Assembly (NCBI RefSeq): GCF_016463295.1
Contig: NZ_JAEMRO010000010.1
Span: forward strand, 1 to 57,106
Source of the DNA: Brevundimonas sp.
Lineage (GTDB): Bacteria > Pseudomonadota > Alphaproteobacteria > Caulobacterales > Caulobacteraceae
DNA: 57,106 bases
Reading direction: 5' to 3'
Notes under the pieces: generated by a model
Told to the model about the DNA's origin: nothing
Seen by the model: the letters and a program-made list of their open reading frames with translations, nothing else
The model's database searches: none
Shown: piece after piece, positions 19,201 through 28,012 of the stretch
Position numbering within the stretch: the stretch's first letter is position 1
How the letters are laid out: every line of letters begins with the position of its first letter
Program-made: the position numbers and the translations under genes

Positions 19201-19636
19201 GGACTACTCACTCGGCGGGCTTTGGCTGATCGAGCAGAAGCAGTTCCTCAACGCTGATGAGCCCGGCGATTTCGAAGAACTGTCCAGCAACATCTTCTAC
19301 CCCCGTGTCCGCCTCAAGTCGTCGCTGACCTACGCCCCTAACGAGATCTGGAGCGTGAACTGGACGGCTGACTGGCAGACGGCGCAAGACAGCGTCCGTA
19401 TCCGCGACTTCGTCTCCAACGCCGATGGTCGTGAGTATGACGAGTTGAACACCGGCAACTTCACGCGCCACGACTTCACGGTGCGCTGGAATGCCCGCGA
19501 GGACCTGACGGTTCGCGCTGGTGTCGTGAATGCGTTCGACGAAGAACAAGCCGACTATCTGGGTACGACGCTCTATTCGAACTTCGACCCCTACGGCCGT
19601 CGCTTCTTCATCGGCCTGAACTACCGCCCGTTCTGA
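16286..19636 (+). CDS. TonB-dependent outer-membrane receptor
   Basis: This receptor of 1116 residues sits in the outer membrane and imports a large or scarce nutrient using TonB energy. It has a signal peptide (cleavage after ...TAPALA, residue 26), a TonB-box-like GEVVVTGSRI at about 55, a plug domain (about 60-190, with LVDGRRHVGS and GAASVYGADAVSGVLNFILR), and a 22-strand-type barrel ending in Phe (NYRPF), the usual outer-membrane assembly signal. It resembles the large receptors common in Caulobacterales and Sphingomonadales. The substrate cannot be told, since no transport or degradation genes flank it. ATG 16286 is preferred over an in-frame TTG at 16271. A terminator follows at 19661. 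Confidence 0.92.
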   Translation: MLNIRKTLLASTMLAGAMAATAPALAQTVPADQPANTATGQEPLNQVADPTTELGEVVVTGSRIRRDATNAPTPLIQVQREELLATGQATVIDYLATIPALSNSVVPSDTTGSGLGDGGLSLPNLRSLGSNRTLTLVDGRRHVGSSGGQLSVDIDTIPRLLIENIEIVTGGAASVYGADAVSGVLNFILRKDFEGLEIDANYGMINQNGEANKRISVLAGTNLLDDRLNIYAHAEYEEVDEVTSLDIDWLEDAPVRIGIDADTGADPFDGNLDARLYKNVRRIDLPRWGQTTLANNQQGSPLNDPDVPYVDCIASGSFSYDPDCFAVQPGKTYWYEGTTARLANFGERLGETGANRPFNIGGDGENPAEFSTGSRVPRSESARFQVGTTFKLTPDIELYGEAKYVTEDTFDLSQPTFYDIDLVDAYDADSLGVVYNVANFDLRWSDNAFLPQIVKDAIAANEIIQYDVPTETAPGQAGTPVSLQQARHSMFGPDRTQDNTRELTRFVAGIRGSNDGFGFVRDINWDIGYTYGEVEIENRERGTDSQRVSLAADAVVDTAGEVNGRPGEIVCRVQLLADRGVPNGNLIDQNGGDLRDSEYGRNSIRDCAPLNVFGKGNQSQAALDYIDAVIGVTERNEQEQAIASVSGSLWDFWGAGPIGLALGAEYRREATEATGRDRDIAGRQFLFLNGGPDFPEAEYTSEELFAEVSLPLFRDSWLGEYAELSGSYRFADYSTVGDVDVYGVNLVYRPIPDIAFKTSYNTSVRVPDLAENFSPFGETFLNGFVDPCATDVISAVQEAEVRENRIANCTALAAEQGLTFDFANATLDPTDNFDPDYSDGISGVLGGNPFLQPEESNSFTFSTVIRPRFIPNFSLVLDYYEIEIEQVISAVSAQTVANNCVSGVGLNQAACATIFRNNPNTTFGVGAPLGDPIGGFIEGSVNYAALQTRGLDFTARYTMDLAEVTGREWGTLDYSLGGLWLIEQKQFLNADEPGDFEELSSNIFYPRVRLKSSLTYAPNEIWSVNWTADWQTAQDSVRIRDFVSNADGREYDELNTGNFTRHDFTVRWNAREDLTVRAGVVNAFDEEQADYLGTTLYSNFDPYGRRFFIGLNYRPF

Positions 19637-19660
19637 TTTCGGAACCGGCCAAGACGGATC

Positions 19661-19690
19661 AGGGGCGGCTCGAAAGGGCCGCCCCTTTTT
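19661..19690 (+). terminator. Rho-independent terminator of the TonB receptor gene
   Basis: A perfect nine-base-pair stem AGGGGCGGC/GCCGCCCCT (19661-19669 with 19678-19686) with an eight-base loop is followed directly by a T run (19686-19690), 25 bases after the receptor stop codon. Confidence 0.9.
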
Positions 19691-19843
19691 CGTAGCGCAC
19701 AGCAAATGGCACTGTCGGGCGCATTGCGGCTTGCCCCCGCCGCCCGCGCTCATTAGACGGACCGCTTAACCGACAACCCGAACGGAACCGCGCCGGCGTA
19801 TCGCCCGCGCCGGATTTTCGTGCGCGAAAGGACCGCTGCCGCC

Positions 19844-20158
19844 GTGACCGCATCCGATGTCCCGCACGACGAGCGCGACGCCATGATCCGGGCGTCCCTG
19901 GCCGAGCATGGCGATAGCGGCGTCACCCCACGGCATACCCTGTTCTACTTCTATGGCGAGGGTGACCACGACGACCTGAACGAGGTCGCGCGGCGCGCCG
20001 GCTTCGTGACGCGCGGCCAGGACGAGATGACCGTTCTGGAAACCACCATGGCGGTGGACGAAGCCTCGTTCGCGCCTGTTTCATCCATGATGCAATCCTG
20101 GGCCGCGGCCTTTCAGCTGGACTATGACGGCTGGGAGTGCGCGGTCGTGACGAACTGA
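19844..20158 (+). CDS. RraB-like protein (ribonuclease E inhibitor family)
   Basis: The product of 104 residues resembles RraB, which in E. coli binds RNase E and lowers its activity. Family features are [44 protein letters not shown] and the closing [10 protein letters not shown]. Whether it acts on RNase E here is an inference. I choose GTG 19844, which follows GAAAGGA at 11 bases; another in-frame GTG at 19820 would add eight residues. It lies just upstream of carB with a 16-base gap and may be co-transcribed with it. Confidence 0.75.
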   Translation: MTASDVPHDERDAMIRASLAEHGDSGVTPRHTLFYFYGEGDHDDLNEVARRAGFVTRGQDEMTVLETTMAVDEASFAPVSSMMQSWAAAFQLDYDGWECAVVTN

Positions 20159-20174
20159 TCAGACGAGGCCGAAG

Positions 20175-23100
20175 ATGCCCAAGCGCACAGACATCCAATC
20201 CATCCTGATCATCGGCGCGGGGCCAATCGTGATCGGTCAGGCGTGCGAGTTCGACTATTCAGGCGTGCAGGCGTGCAAGGCCCTGAAGGCCGAGGGGTAC
20301 CGGGTGATCCTGGTCAACTCCAACCCCGCCACCATCATGACCGACCCGGAGGTGGCCGACGCCACCTATATCGAGCCGATCACGCCGGAGTTCGTCGAGC
20401 GGATCATCGCCAAGGAGCGCCCTGACGCCCTGCTGCCGACCATGGGCGGCCAGACGGCGCTGAACACGGCCCTGGCGCTGGACGCCTCCGGTGCGCTGAA
20501 GAAATACGGCGTCGAGATGATCGGGGCCAAGGCCGAGGTCATCGACAAGGCCGAGGACCGCCAGAAATTCCGCGACGCCATGGACAAGCTGGGTCTGGAG
20601 AGCCCCCGATCCAAGGCTGCCCATTCGATGGAAGAGGCGCTGGAGGGGCTGGAGTTCGTCGGCCTGCCCGCCATCGTACGGCCCTCGTTCACCCTCGCCG
20701 GGACCGGCGGCGGCATCGCCTATAACCGCGAGGAGTTCGAGGAGATCGTCCTGCGCGGCCTGGACCTGTCGCCGACCACCGAGGTGCTGATCGAGGAATC
20801 GGTGCTGGGCTGGAAGGAATACGAGATGGAGGTCGTCCGTGATCATGCGGACAACTGCATCATCATCTGCTCCATCGAGAACATCGACCCGATGGGGGTC
20901 CACACCGGCGACAGCATCACCGTCGCCCCTGCCCTGACGCTGACCGACAAGGAATATCAGCGGATGCGGACCGGCTCGATCAATGTGCTCCGCGAAATCG
21001 GGGTCGAGACCGGCGGATCGAACGTCCAGTGGGCCATCAATCCGGCCGACGGCCGGATGGTGGTGATCGAGATGAACCCGCGGGTATCGCGGTCCTCGGC
21101 CCTGGCGTCCAAAGCCACCGGCTTCCCGATCGCCAAGGTCGCCGCGCGTCTGGCCGTCGGCTACACGCTGGACGAACTGACCAACGACATCACCCAGGTC
21201 ACGCCGGCCTCGTTCGAGCCCAGCATCGACTATGTTGTCACCAAGATCCCGCGCTTCGCCTTCGAGAAATACCCGGGGTCCGAGCCCCTGCTGTCGACCT
21301 CGATGAAGTCGGTCGGCGAGGTCATGGCCATCGGGCGGACCTTCCAGGAGAGCATGCAGAAGGCGCTGCGCGGTCTGGAAACCGGGCTGAACGGTTTCGA
21401 CGAGATCGAGATCGAGGGCACCGACGGATCGGGCGACGAAGGCTCCATCCGGGCCGCCGTCGTGCGCGCCCTGGGCCAGCCGACGCCGGACCGCATCCTG
21501 GTCATCGCCCAGGCCTTCCGCCACGGCCTGACGGTGGATGAGGTCAACGCCGCCTGTTCGTATGAACCGTGGTTCCTGCGCCAGATCGCCGACATCGTGC
21601 GCACTGAGGGCCATGTCCGTGTCACTGGCCTGCCGGCCGAGCCCACCGAATTCCGCAAACTCAAGTCTAAGGGCTTCTCCGACGCCCGTCTGGCGCAGCT
21701 GACGGGCACCACCGAGGCGGCCGTGCGCAAGGCCCGCCGTGCCCTGAACGTGCGCCCTGTCTTCAAGCGGATCGACACCTGCGCGGCCGAGTTCGCCTCC
21801 GCCACGGCCTATATGTATTCGACCTATGAGACCGGGGCGCTGGGCCAGGTTCCGCAGTGCGAATCCAGCCCCACGCAGGCGAAGAAGGCCATCATCCTGG
21901 GCGGCGGGCCGAACCGGATCGGGCAAGGGATCGAGTTCGACTACTGCTGCTGCCACGCCGCCTTTGCCTTCGCCGACATCGGCGTCGAAAGCATCATGGT
22001 CAACTGCAACCCCGAGACGGTCTCGACGGACTACGACACCTCCGACCGGCTGTATTTCGAACCGCTGACGGCCGAGGATGTGCTGGAGCTGATCGACGTC
22101 GAACGGTCCAGGGGCGACCTGATCGGCGTGGTCGTGCAGTTCGGCGGCCAGACGCCGCTGAAGCTGGCGCATGCGTTGCAGGAGGATGGCGTGCCGATCC
22201 TGGGCACGTCGGTGGACTCCATCGACCTGGCCGAGGACCGCGAGCGCTTCCAGAAGATGCTCAACGACATCGGCCTGATCCAGCCGCCCAACGGCCTGGC
22301 CCGCAGCGCCGAGGAAGCCGCGCAGAAGGCGGACGAAGTCGGCTATCCCGTCGTCCTGCGCCCCTCCTATGTGTTGGGCGGGCGCGGCATGATGATCGTC
22401 CACGACCGCGAACAGCTGGACCGCTATGTCGGCGAGGCCATGCGGGTCTCGGGCGACGACCCCGTCCTGATCGACCACTATCTGAACCGCGCCACCGAGG
22501 TCGATGTCGACGCCCTGTGCGACGACGATACGGTGTTCGTGGCGGGCGTTCTCGAACACATCGAAGAAGCCGGCGTCCACTCGGGCGACAGCGCCTGCTC
22601 CATGCCGCCCTGGTCGCTATCAGCCGAGATCGTGACCGAGCTGAAGCGTCAGACCACCGAGATGGCCAAGGCCCTGAAGGTGCGCGGCCTGATGAACGTC
22701 CAGTTCGCCATCGAGGAGCCGCACAGCGACAACCCCCGAATCTTCGTGCTGGAGGTCAATCCGCGCGCGTCCCGCACCGCCCCCTTCGTCGCCAAGACCA
22801 TCGGCCAGCCGATCGCCGCCATCGCCGCCAAGGTCATGGCCGGGGTGCCGCTGAGTTCCTTCGGCCTGACGGACAAGCCGTATGACTATATCGCGGTCAA
22901 GGAGGCGGTCTTCCCGTTCGCCCGCTTCGCCGGTGTCGACACCATCCTGGGCCCGGAAATGCGTTCGACCGGCGAGGTCATGGGGCTGGACTGGAAGCGC
23001 GACGGCGAGGCCGACATGGCCCCCGCATTCGCCCGTGCCTTTGCCAAGAGCCAGATCGGTGGCGGCACCACCCTGCCCGTCTCCGGCTGTGCCTTTATTT

Positions 23101-23474
23101 CGGTCAAGGACGAGGACAAGCCTTTCATCATCGACGCCGCCAGGACGCTGCTGGCCGAAGGCTTCACCCTGATGGCGACCGGCGGCACCCACAGCTATCT
23201 GGTCGAACAGGGCCTGGCCGTCACCCATGTGAAGAAGGTGCTGGAGGGGCGTCCCCACATCGTCGATGCGATGAAGAACGGCGAGGTCCAGCTGGTCTTC
23301 AACACCACCTCGGGCAAGCAGTCGCTGCAGGACAGCTTCAGCCTGCGCCGCACCGCCCTGATGATGAAAATCCCCTATTACACCACCACCGCCGGCTCCC
23401 AGGCCGCCGCCCAGGCCATCGGCGCGATCAAGGCGGGCGATCTGGATGTGAGACCGATCCAGGATTACGGGTGA
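20175..23474 (+). CDS. carB: Carbamoyl-phosphate synthase large subunit CarB
   Basis: CarB makes carbamoyl phosphate from bicarbonate, ammonia and two ATP. The 1099-residue protein has the two homologous halves: the first ATP-grasp unit at about 1-400 ([33 protein letters not shown]), an oligomerisation domain at about 400-550, the second ATP-grasp unit at about 565-950 ([33 protein letters not shown]), and the C-terminal regulatory MGS-like domain ([11 protein letters not shown]). Length and motifs are complete. The start ATG 20175 follows GAGGCCGAAG. It is unlinked from carA, which is 7 kb upstream on the other strand. Confidence 0.98.
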   Translation: MPKRTDIQSILIIGAGPIVIGQACEFDYSGVQACKALKAEGYRVILVNSNPATIMTDPEVADATYIEPITPEFVERIIAKERPDALLPTMGGQTALNTALALDASGALKKYGVEMIGAKAEVIDKAEDRQKFRDAMDKLGLESPRSKAAHSMEEALEGLEFVGLPAIVRPSFTLAGTGGGIAYNREEFEEIVLRGLDLSPTTEVLIEESVLGWKEYEMEVVRDHADNCIIICSIENIDPMGVHTGDSITVAPALTLTDKEYQRMRTGSINVLREIGVETGGSNVQWAINPADGRMVVIEMNPRVSRSSALASKATGFPIAKVAARLAVGYTLDELTNDITQVTPASFEPSIDYVVTKIPRFAFEKYPGSEPLLSTSMKSVGEVMAIGRTFQESMQKALRGLETGLNGFDEIEIEGTDGSGDEGSIRAAVVRALGQPTPDRILVIAQAFRHGLTVDEVNAACSYEPWFLRQIADIVRTEGHVRVTGLPAEPTEFRKLKSKGFSDARLAQLTGTTEAAVRKARRALNVRPVFKRIDTCAAEFASATAYMYSTYETGALGQVPQCESSPTQAKKAIILGGGPNRIGQGIEFDYCCCHAAFAFADIGVESIMVNCNPETVSTDYDTSDRLYFEPLTAEDVLELIDVERSRGDLIGVVVQFGGQTPLKLAHALQEDGVPILGTSVDSIDLAEDRERFQKMLNDIGLIQPPNGLARSAEEAAQKADEVGYPVVLRPSYVLGGRGMMIVHDREQLDRYVGEAMRVSGDDPVLIDHYLNRATEVDVDALCDDDTVFVAGVLEHIEEAGVHSGDSACSMPPWSLSAEIVTELKRQTTEMAKALKVRGLMNVQFAIEEPHSDNPRIFVLEVNPRASRTAPFVAKTIGQPIAAIAAKVMAGVPLSSFGLTDKPYDYIAVKEAVFPFARFAGVDTILGPEMRSTGEVMGLDWKRDGEADMAPAFARAFAKSQIGGGTTLPVSGCAFISVKDEDKPFIIDAARTLLAEGFTLMATGGTHSYLVEQGLAVTHVKKVLEGRPHIVDAMKNGEVQLVFNTTSGKQSLQDSFSLRRTALMMKIPYYTTTAGSQAAAQAIGAIKAGDLDVRPIQDYG

Positions 23475-23568
23475 TGGCTCATCCGGCGATCACCCTCCAA
23501 AACGCCTGATCGACGGCAAACAATCGTCACGATGTTTCCTCAGGCTCCTATTCGAGCAGGAGGCCGAC

Positions 23569-24729
23569 ATGAGGATTCTCACGCATGATTTCGCCATCGA
23601 CCGGCGCATGTTGCTGGCAGGCAGTCTGAGCCTGATGGCCAGCCCGGCCCTGGCCCAGAACACCGGCGTCATCGAAGCGCCAATCCAGGTGGGCGATCAC
23701 CGCGTTGCGATACAGGTCTCCTTGAATGGTCGAGGACCCTATTCTTTCGTGATCGATACAGGGGCCGAACTGTCGGGCATGCGGTCAAGCCTCGCCCAGG
23801 AACTGGGGCTGAGGCCTGCGCGTACAACGAGACTGGCCGGAGGGTCCTTCCAGGTCTATGCCGTCGAAGAGCTTGTGCTGGGCGGAGTCGTCCGACAGAG
23901 CGGAGCGGCATTCTTCGGCCTGGAACAGGCTGAAGCCTTGGGTGGGGACGGGCTGCTGTCGGCCGGGATCATCACGTCGGTTGATTCGGAACTACTACAC
24001 GGTCAAGGACTTTGGCGCGTCCACCCTTCTGGACTGACATTGATGGAGGGTTACGCCCCGGTACAGGCACGCTTGGAGGCCCCGCGCGTCCAAGGCCTGG
24101 CCTTGCGGCCTCACGGCCCCGTGCAGGTCGGCAGTGCAGAGATCGATGCGGTGTGGGACACCGGCGGGCCGCACGCCCTGTCTTTGTCGCCGAACATCGC
24201 GGAGCAACTCGGCCTGATGGGGCCAGACGTCGCCTTCGCCCCCGTACCCAGCCGCACGATCCGTGGGCGCCCGAGCGTTCCCAGTCGATTGCTGACCGCG
24301 CCCCCCATTCGAATAGGAGATCAAACCTTTACGGGCGGTCGTGTTTTGATCCGCTTGGACGACCCCTTCCCTAACACCGCCATTCTGGGCTTTCCCGTCC
24401 TGCGAGGGCTGGACCTGGCCATTGCGGATCGCGGGCAGCGCTTCGGCATCCGGCGCAACGGGCTGGAGATGATCAATCTGCCGTACGGCTTCTCCGGACT
24501 GTGGCTGGACGAGGCGCGAAGCGGCGTCAGGGTTTCGGTCGTGGGCAGCCGGTCACCTGGGGCCGAGGCGGGTCTGCGAGAAGGCGATATCGTCACCAAT
24601 CTGGGCAACCTTGCGTCTGCCTTGCGTGCCGTTCGCGGCCCCGTTGGTGCGACTGTGGACATCGCCTTTGTCCGCAATGGGCAGCCACAGTCGACCAAGC
24701 TGACACTGCGCGATTTCTTGGCCGGTTAA
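23569..24729 (+). CDS. Tat-exported retropepsin-like aspartic protease with PDZ domain
   Basis: The 386-residue product begins with a twin-arginine-type signal (DRRMLLAG then ASPALAQ), so it is probably exported folded. Two half-domains each carry an aspartic protease-like motif: VIDTGAELSG around Asp63 and VWDTGGPHALSLS around Asp197. Retropepsins work as dimers of one such unit; here two units lie in one chain, as in pepsins, which would give a complete active site. A PDZ domain follows at about 305-380 (GLREGDIVTNLGN). The substrate is unknown. It lies 94 bases after carB and converges on the symporter gene. Confidence 0.75.
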   Translation: MRILTHDFAIDRRMLLAGSLSLMASPALAQNTGVIEAPIQVGDHRVAIQVSLNGRGPYSFVIDTGAELSGMRSSLAQELGLRPARTTRLAGGSFQVYAVEELVLGGVVRQSGAAFFGLEQAEALGGDGLLSAGIITSVDSELLHGQGLWRVHPSGLTLMEGYAPVQARLEAPRVQGLALRPHGPVQVGSAEIDAVWDTGGPHALSLSPNIAEQLGLMGPDVAFAPVPSRTIRGRPSVPSRLLTAPPIRIGDQTFTGGRVLIRLDDPFPNTAILGFPVLRGLDLAIADRGQRFGIRRNGLEMINLPYGFSGLWLDEARSGVRVSVVGSRSPGAEAGLREGDIVTNLGNLASALRAVRGPVGATVDIAFVRNGQPQSTKLTLRDFLAG

Positions 24730-24739
24730 GCAAGAGGTT

Positions 24740-26041
24740 CTAAATCCCCGCCGCCGCCTCCGGGTCGGCCACGGCGTCCCGGCCCTCTACGATGCGGGCG
24801 GCGGTCAGGTCGGCGGTGACGTTGCCGACGGTGCGGAAGATGTCGGGGATGACCTCCACCGCAAGCAGCAGGGGGAGCAGTTCCAGCGGCACGCCCATGG
24901 CCAGGGCGATGGGGGCGACGCTGGCGAAGAAGCTGATCTGGCCGGGCAGGCCGACGGTGCCGACGCTGATGGCCATGGCGGTCAGGCCGCCTGCGACCAT
25001 GACCGGCAGGGTGATCTGAACCCCGAACAGGTGGGCGCAGTAGATGACGACGGCCAGGTTGGCGACCGGGCTGGTGATGCGGAAGACGGCGACGGCCAGC
25101 GGCAGGACCAGTCCGGCCGTGGCCGCAGAGACGCCTAGCCGCCCCACCGCCCGCTCCACCATGATCGGCAGGCTGGCCAGCGACGACTGGGTCGAGAAGG
25201 CCACAACCTGTGCCGGGGCGATGCCTTGCGCGAACCGGCCCAGGCCGATCCGGCCCCAGACGGTGGCCACCGCATAGAGGATAAGGATCAGACCGATGAT
25301 GGCCAGGCTGACGATGGCGATATAATGGGCCAGCACCCCCGCCGCCCCGATGCCGGCCCGCAGGCCCACGCCCATGGCCAGGGCGAAGACTCCGACCGGC
25401 GCGGCCCACAGCACCCATTGCACGATCACGATCATGGCCTGGGCCACGGCCTCGAAGAAGATCGCGATGGGTTGGCGCAACCGGCCCGGCAGGCGGGTGG
25501 TGGCGAACCCGAACGCGATGGCGAAGACCACGATGGCCAGGATGGCGTCGTCCGCCGCGGCCTTGATCGGGTTGGAGGGGGCCAGTCCCGCGACAAAGGC
25601 CCCGAAGCCGCCGGACTTGGCGCCCTCGGCGACCGCGGCGGCCTGATCCGGGGAAATACCGCCCAGCAGGGCCTGGGCCTCCGCGATATTGATCGGCCAG
25701 ATCGCATGCAGCCCCATGGAGGCGACGAAGGCATAGACGGTGGCGAACACTAGCAGCACGGCGAAGACGATCAGCGCCTTGATCGCCAGCCGCCCGGTCG
25801 AGGTCGCATCCGCGATCGAGGCGATGCCGGTGACCAGAAGGGCAAAGACCAGCGGGATGATCGTCATCCTCAGGGCGTTGAGCCACAGCTGGCCCAGGGC
25901 GTCGATGGCCGCCACGCTGGCGGTGCCGCCGGGTATGCCCCAGGCCTGCGCCGCCGCTCCTGCGGCCAGGCCGGCGATCAGGGCGACCAGCACCCGAAGC
26001 GACAGAGACGACATGACGGCAGCGGTGCGGGATTGGGCCAT
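24740..26041 (-). CDS. Dicarboxylate/amino acid:cation symporter (DAACS/SDF family)
   Basis: The inner-membrane carrier of 433 residues has the GltP/DctA architecture. Several hydrophobic segments are followed by the re-entrant loop and the conserved substrate and sodium-site stretches: AFSTQSSLASLPIMV (serine-rich HP1-like motif), SVGTVGLPGQISFFA (HP2-like motif) and the closing VIPDIFRTVGNVTADL. Transport of acidic amino acids or C4-dicarboxylates with sodium or protons is the family function; the specific substrate is not certain. The start is the ATG at 26041 (MAQSRTAAVM). It ends 10 bases from the convergent protease-like gene. Confidence 0.9.
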   Translation of the reverse strand: MAQSRTAAVMSSLSLRVLVALIAGLAAGAAAQAWGIPGGTASVAAIDALGQLWLNALRMTIIPLVFALLVTGIASIADATSTGRLAIKALIVFAVLLVFATVYAFVASMGLHAIWPINIAEAQALLGGISPDQAAAVAEGAKSGGFGAFVAGLAPSNPIKAAADDAILAIVVFAIAFGFATTRLPGRLRQPIAIFFEAVAQAMIVIVQWVLWAAPVGVFALAMGVGLRAGIGAAGVLAHYIAIVSLAIIGLILILYAVATVWGRIGLGRFAQGIAPAQVVAFSTQSSLASLPIMVERAVGRLGVSAATAGLVLPLAVAVFRITSPVANLAVVIYCAHLFGVQITLPVMVAGGLTAMAISVGTVGLPGQISFFASVAPIALAMGVPLELLPLLLAVEVIPDIFRTVGNVTADLTAARIVEGRDAVADPEAAAGI

Positions 26042-26101
26042 GCGGTGACGCTAGCCTGTGAATCGCCCGCTGCGAAGCGATGTCGCAGGGCTGAACGGCG
26101 A

Positions 26102-26126
26102 TGAACGGCCAAGGCTGCGGCGCGTT
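26102..26126 (+). promoter_or_regulatory. Possible weak EcfG-type promoter
   Basis: TGAAC-N16-CGTT matches the EcfG consensus GGAAC-N16-CGTT at eight of nine fixed bases and lies 22 bases before the ATG of the small gene at 26149. One mismatch is in the minus-35 element, so this is only a candidate. Confidence 0.35.
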
Positions 26127-26148
26127 ATGTCACCGAAGGAGATCGATC

Positions 26149-26391
26149 ATGCCCATTCCCAAACTTTCGCCCAGCCTGGTGACCCTGGTCGGTGGCCTGC
26201 TGTTCAGCAAGGGCGGACGCCGCGTCGCCGGACGCCATGCCGGCAAGCTGGCCCTGGCGACCCTGGCGTTCCAGCTGTGGGAAGCTCGCCGCGATCGCCG
26301 CGCCGGCAAGCCCTCGCAGAGCCAGTCCCAGCGCCCAGGCAGCAAGGCCAAGGCCCATCCGCGCCAGCGCTGGAGCGGTCGCCGCGCCTGA
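26149..26391 (+). CDS. Small basic hypothetical protein
   Basis: The product of 80 residues has one hydrophobic N-terminal stretch (LSPSLVTLVGGLLF), a middle helix with KLALATLAFQLWEARRDRRA, and a disordered, very basic tail rich in Ser, Gln, Lys and Arg. I do not recognise a family; it could be a small membrane-associated or DNA-binding protein. ATG 26149 follows a good GAAGGAG ribosome site, which is the main evidence that it is real. A hairpin lies downstream at 26410-26456. Confidence 0.6.
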   Translation: MPIPKLSPSLVTLVGGLLFSKGGRRVAGRHAGKLALATLAFQLWEARRDRRAGKPSQSQSQRPGSKAKAHPRQRWSGRRA

Positions 26392-26409
26392 TTGTACCGG
26401 TTGTCGAAA

Positions 26410-26456
26410 AGGCTGGACGGACGCGGCGTCAGCATGCGTGACTGACCGTCCAGCCT
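26410..26456 (+). terminator. Two-tier hairpin before the GST gene
   Basis: An 11-base-pair perfect stem (26410-26420 with 26446-26456) encloses a second small stem GTCA/TGAC (26428-26431 with 26439-26442). There is no T run, and the GST ribosome site follows within a few bases, so it may be a transcript end for the small upstream gene or a leader structure of the GST gene. Confidence 0.45.
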
Positions 26457-26471
26457 GACCGGAGCGTCCTC

Positions 26472-27134
26472 ATGATCACCGTCCACCACCTCGCCGATTC
26501 CCGTTCGCAGCGCGTCCTCTGGCTGCTGGAGGAGATGGGACGGCCCTATGAGGTCAAACGCTACGAGCGCAATCCGGCCACCATGCTGGCCCCGCCGGAG
26601 CTGAAGGCCATTCATCCGCTGGGCAAGTCGCCCGTCGTCGATGACGGTGCCGTGCGCGTGGCGGAAACCGGCGCTATCGTCGAGTATCTGCTGGAGGGTT
26701 CAGACGGCGCGGCCCTGCGTCCTGCGCCCGGCACCGAGGCCGGGCGGCGCTATACCTACTGGCTGCATTATGCCGAGGGTTCTGCCATGACGCCGCTGCT
26801 GCTGAAGCTGATCTTCGGCCAGCTGCCCAAACGCTCGCCGGGGCTGGTGCGTCCGGTCGTGAAGGCCATCAGCGCCAAGGCCCAGGACGGCTTCATCGAC
26901 CCCCAGATCGCGGCCCACACGGCCTATTGGGAGGCCGAACTGGGCAAGTCGGAATGGTTCGCGGGCGACCAGTTCAGCGCCGCCGACATCATGATGAGCT
27001 TCCCCATCGAGGCCGGGGGCACCCGCGCGCCCTATGACGACAAGCCCCGTCTGAAGGCCTTTCTGGCAAGAATCCACGCCCGGCCGGCCTATCAGCGGGC
27101 GCTGGAGCGGGGCGGGCCCTACAGTTACGCCTGA
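26472..27134 (+). CDS. Glutathione S-transferase family protein
   Basis: The 220-residue cytosolic protein has a thioredoxin-fold N-terminal domain (ITVHHLADSRSQRVLWLLEE, then the cis-Pro in GKSPVVDDG and the ETGAI glutathione-gamma-glutamyl motif) and an all-helical C-terminal domain with FSAADIMMSFP. The Ser in the SRSQR turn is the likely catalytic residue, as in beta/theta-like bacterial GSTs. Substrate is unknown. ATG 26472 follows CCGGAGCG. It stands alone downstream of the hairpin. Confidence 0.9.
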   Translation: MITVHHLADSRSQRVLWLLEEMGRPYEVKRYERNPATMLAPPELKAIHPLGKSPVVDDGAVRVAETGAIVEYLLEGSDGAALRPAPGTEAGRRYTYWLHYAEGSAMTPLLLKLIFGQLPKRSPGLVRPVVKAISAKAQDGFIDPQIAAHTAYWEAELGKSEWFAGDQFSAADIMMSFPIEAGGTRAPYDDKPRLKAFLARIHARPAYQRALERGGPYSYA

Positions 27135-27210
27135 GTGGCGGGCGGGACACAGTCACAGGGTGTTGAAGGCAGAGCCGCAACCGCAGGGGCCACCATCCGT
27201 TAATGAGCCC

Positions 27211-27423
27211 ATGCGCCTGAAAACCATTCAAATCGTGGCGGCTCTGACCGCCGCCCTGTCCTTTGTGCTCGCCTTTATCGCCGCCGGCATCTTCATCGTG
27301 TCCGTGGCCTTCATGGCGATCGGCATGGCCCTCCTTGGCTGGCTGGCCTGGAGCCTGATGAAACACATCCGCGCCCTGTCGCGTCGCCGCGTTGCCGGAA
27401 CACGGGTCGCCAATCGGCCATAG
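27211..27423 (+). CDS. Small two-helix membrane protein
   Basis: The product of 70 residues has two hydrophobic segments (IVAALTAALSFVLAFIAAGI and VAFMAIGMALLGWLAWSL) and a basic tail RRRVAGTRVANRP. I do not recognise a family. ATG 27211 places the first helix close to the N-terminus; an upstream extension to 27160 has no coding character. No ribosome site is obvious, so support is moderate. Confidence 0.5.
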   Translation: MRLKTIQIVAALTAALSFVLAFIAAGIFIVSVAFMAIGMALLGWLAWSLMKHIRALSRRRVAGTRVANRP

Positions 27424-27538
27424 GGTCTTGAACGTTTTGACAGGGTGCCCTACCCTCTTTGGCCGGTCGCAAGCGCCCTGCGATCTCAAGTGCCAGTCAA
27501 TCTGTCCAGTCGGGCGATAACCAAGAAACTCACGACAT

Positions 27539-28012
27539 ATGGAAAAAGTGCCGATGACGGCCGAGGGCTACCGTGTCCTCGACGATCAGCTGAAGCAATT
27601 GAAGTCCGTGGAGCGGCCGAGCGTGATCTCGGCCATCTCGGAAGCGCGCGAGCATGGCGATCTCTCGGAGAACGCCGAGTATCACGCCGCCAAGGAGCGT
27701 CAGGGCTGGATCGAGGGCCAGATCGCCGAGATCGAGGACAAGATCAGCCGCGCCCAGGTGATCGACGTCTCCAAGCTGAGCGGGACCCAGGTCAAGTTCG
27801 GCGCGACGGTCACGGTCGTCGACGAGGACACCGAGGAGGAAGGCCGCTACCAGATCGTGGGCGAGCATGAAGCCGACGTGAAGCAGGGCAAGATTTCCGT
27901 CGCCTCGCCGATTGCGCGCGCCATGATCTCCAAGGAGGTCGGCGACGTGGTCGAGGTCAACACGCCCGGCGGCGTGAAGGCCTACGAAATCCTCAAGGTC
28001 GAGTGGAAATAG
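27539..28012 (+). CDS. greA: Transcription elongation factor GreA
   Basis: GreA rescues backtracked RNA polymerase by stimulating transcript cleavage. The 157-residue protein has the N-terminal coiled coil (about 1-75), with the acidic tip [20 protein letters not shown] holding the catalytic Asp and Glu, and a C-terminal FKBP-like domain ([21 protein letters not shown]). Length is normal for the family. Translation starts at the ATG at 27539. It overlaps the following ELM1-family gene by 10 bases. Confidence 0.97.
   Translation: MEKVPMTAEGYRVLDDQLKQLKSVERPSVISAISEAREHGDLSENAEYHAAKERQGWIEGQIAEIEDKISRAQVIDVSKLSGTQVKFGATVTVVDEDTEEEGRYQIVGEHEADVKQGKISVASPIARAMISKEVGDVVEVNTPGGVKAYEILKVEWK

Noticed and set aside
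20259..22580. Long open frame antisense to carB (773 codons)
   Set aside because: High GC content and strong codon bias of carB leave the opposite strand open. The frame has His/Asp/Gly-rich low-information sequence and no recognisable domain.
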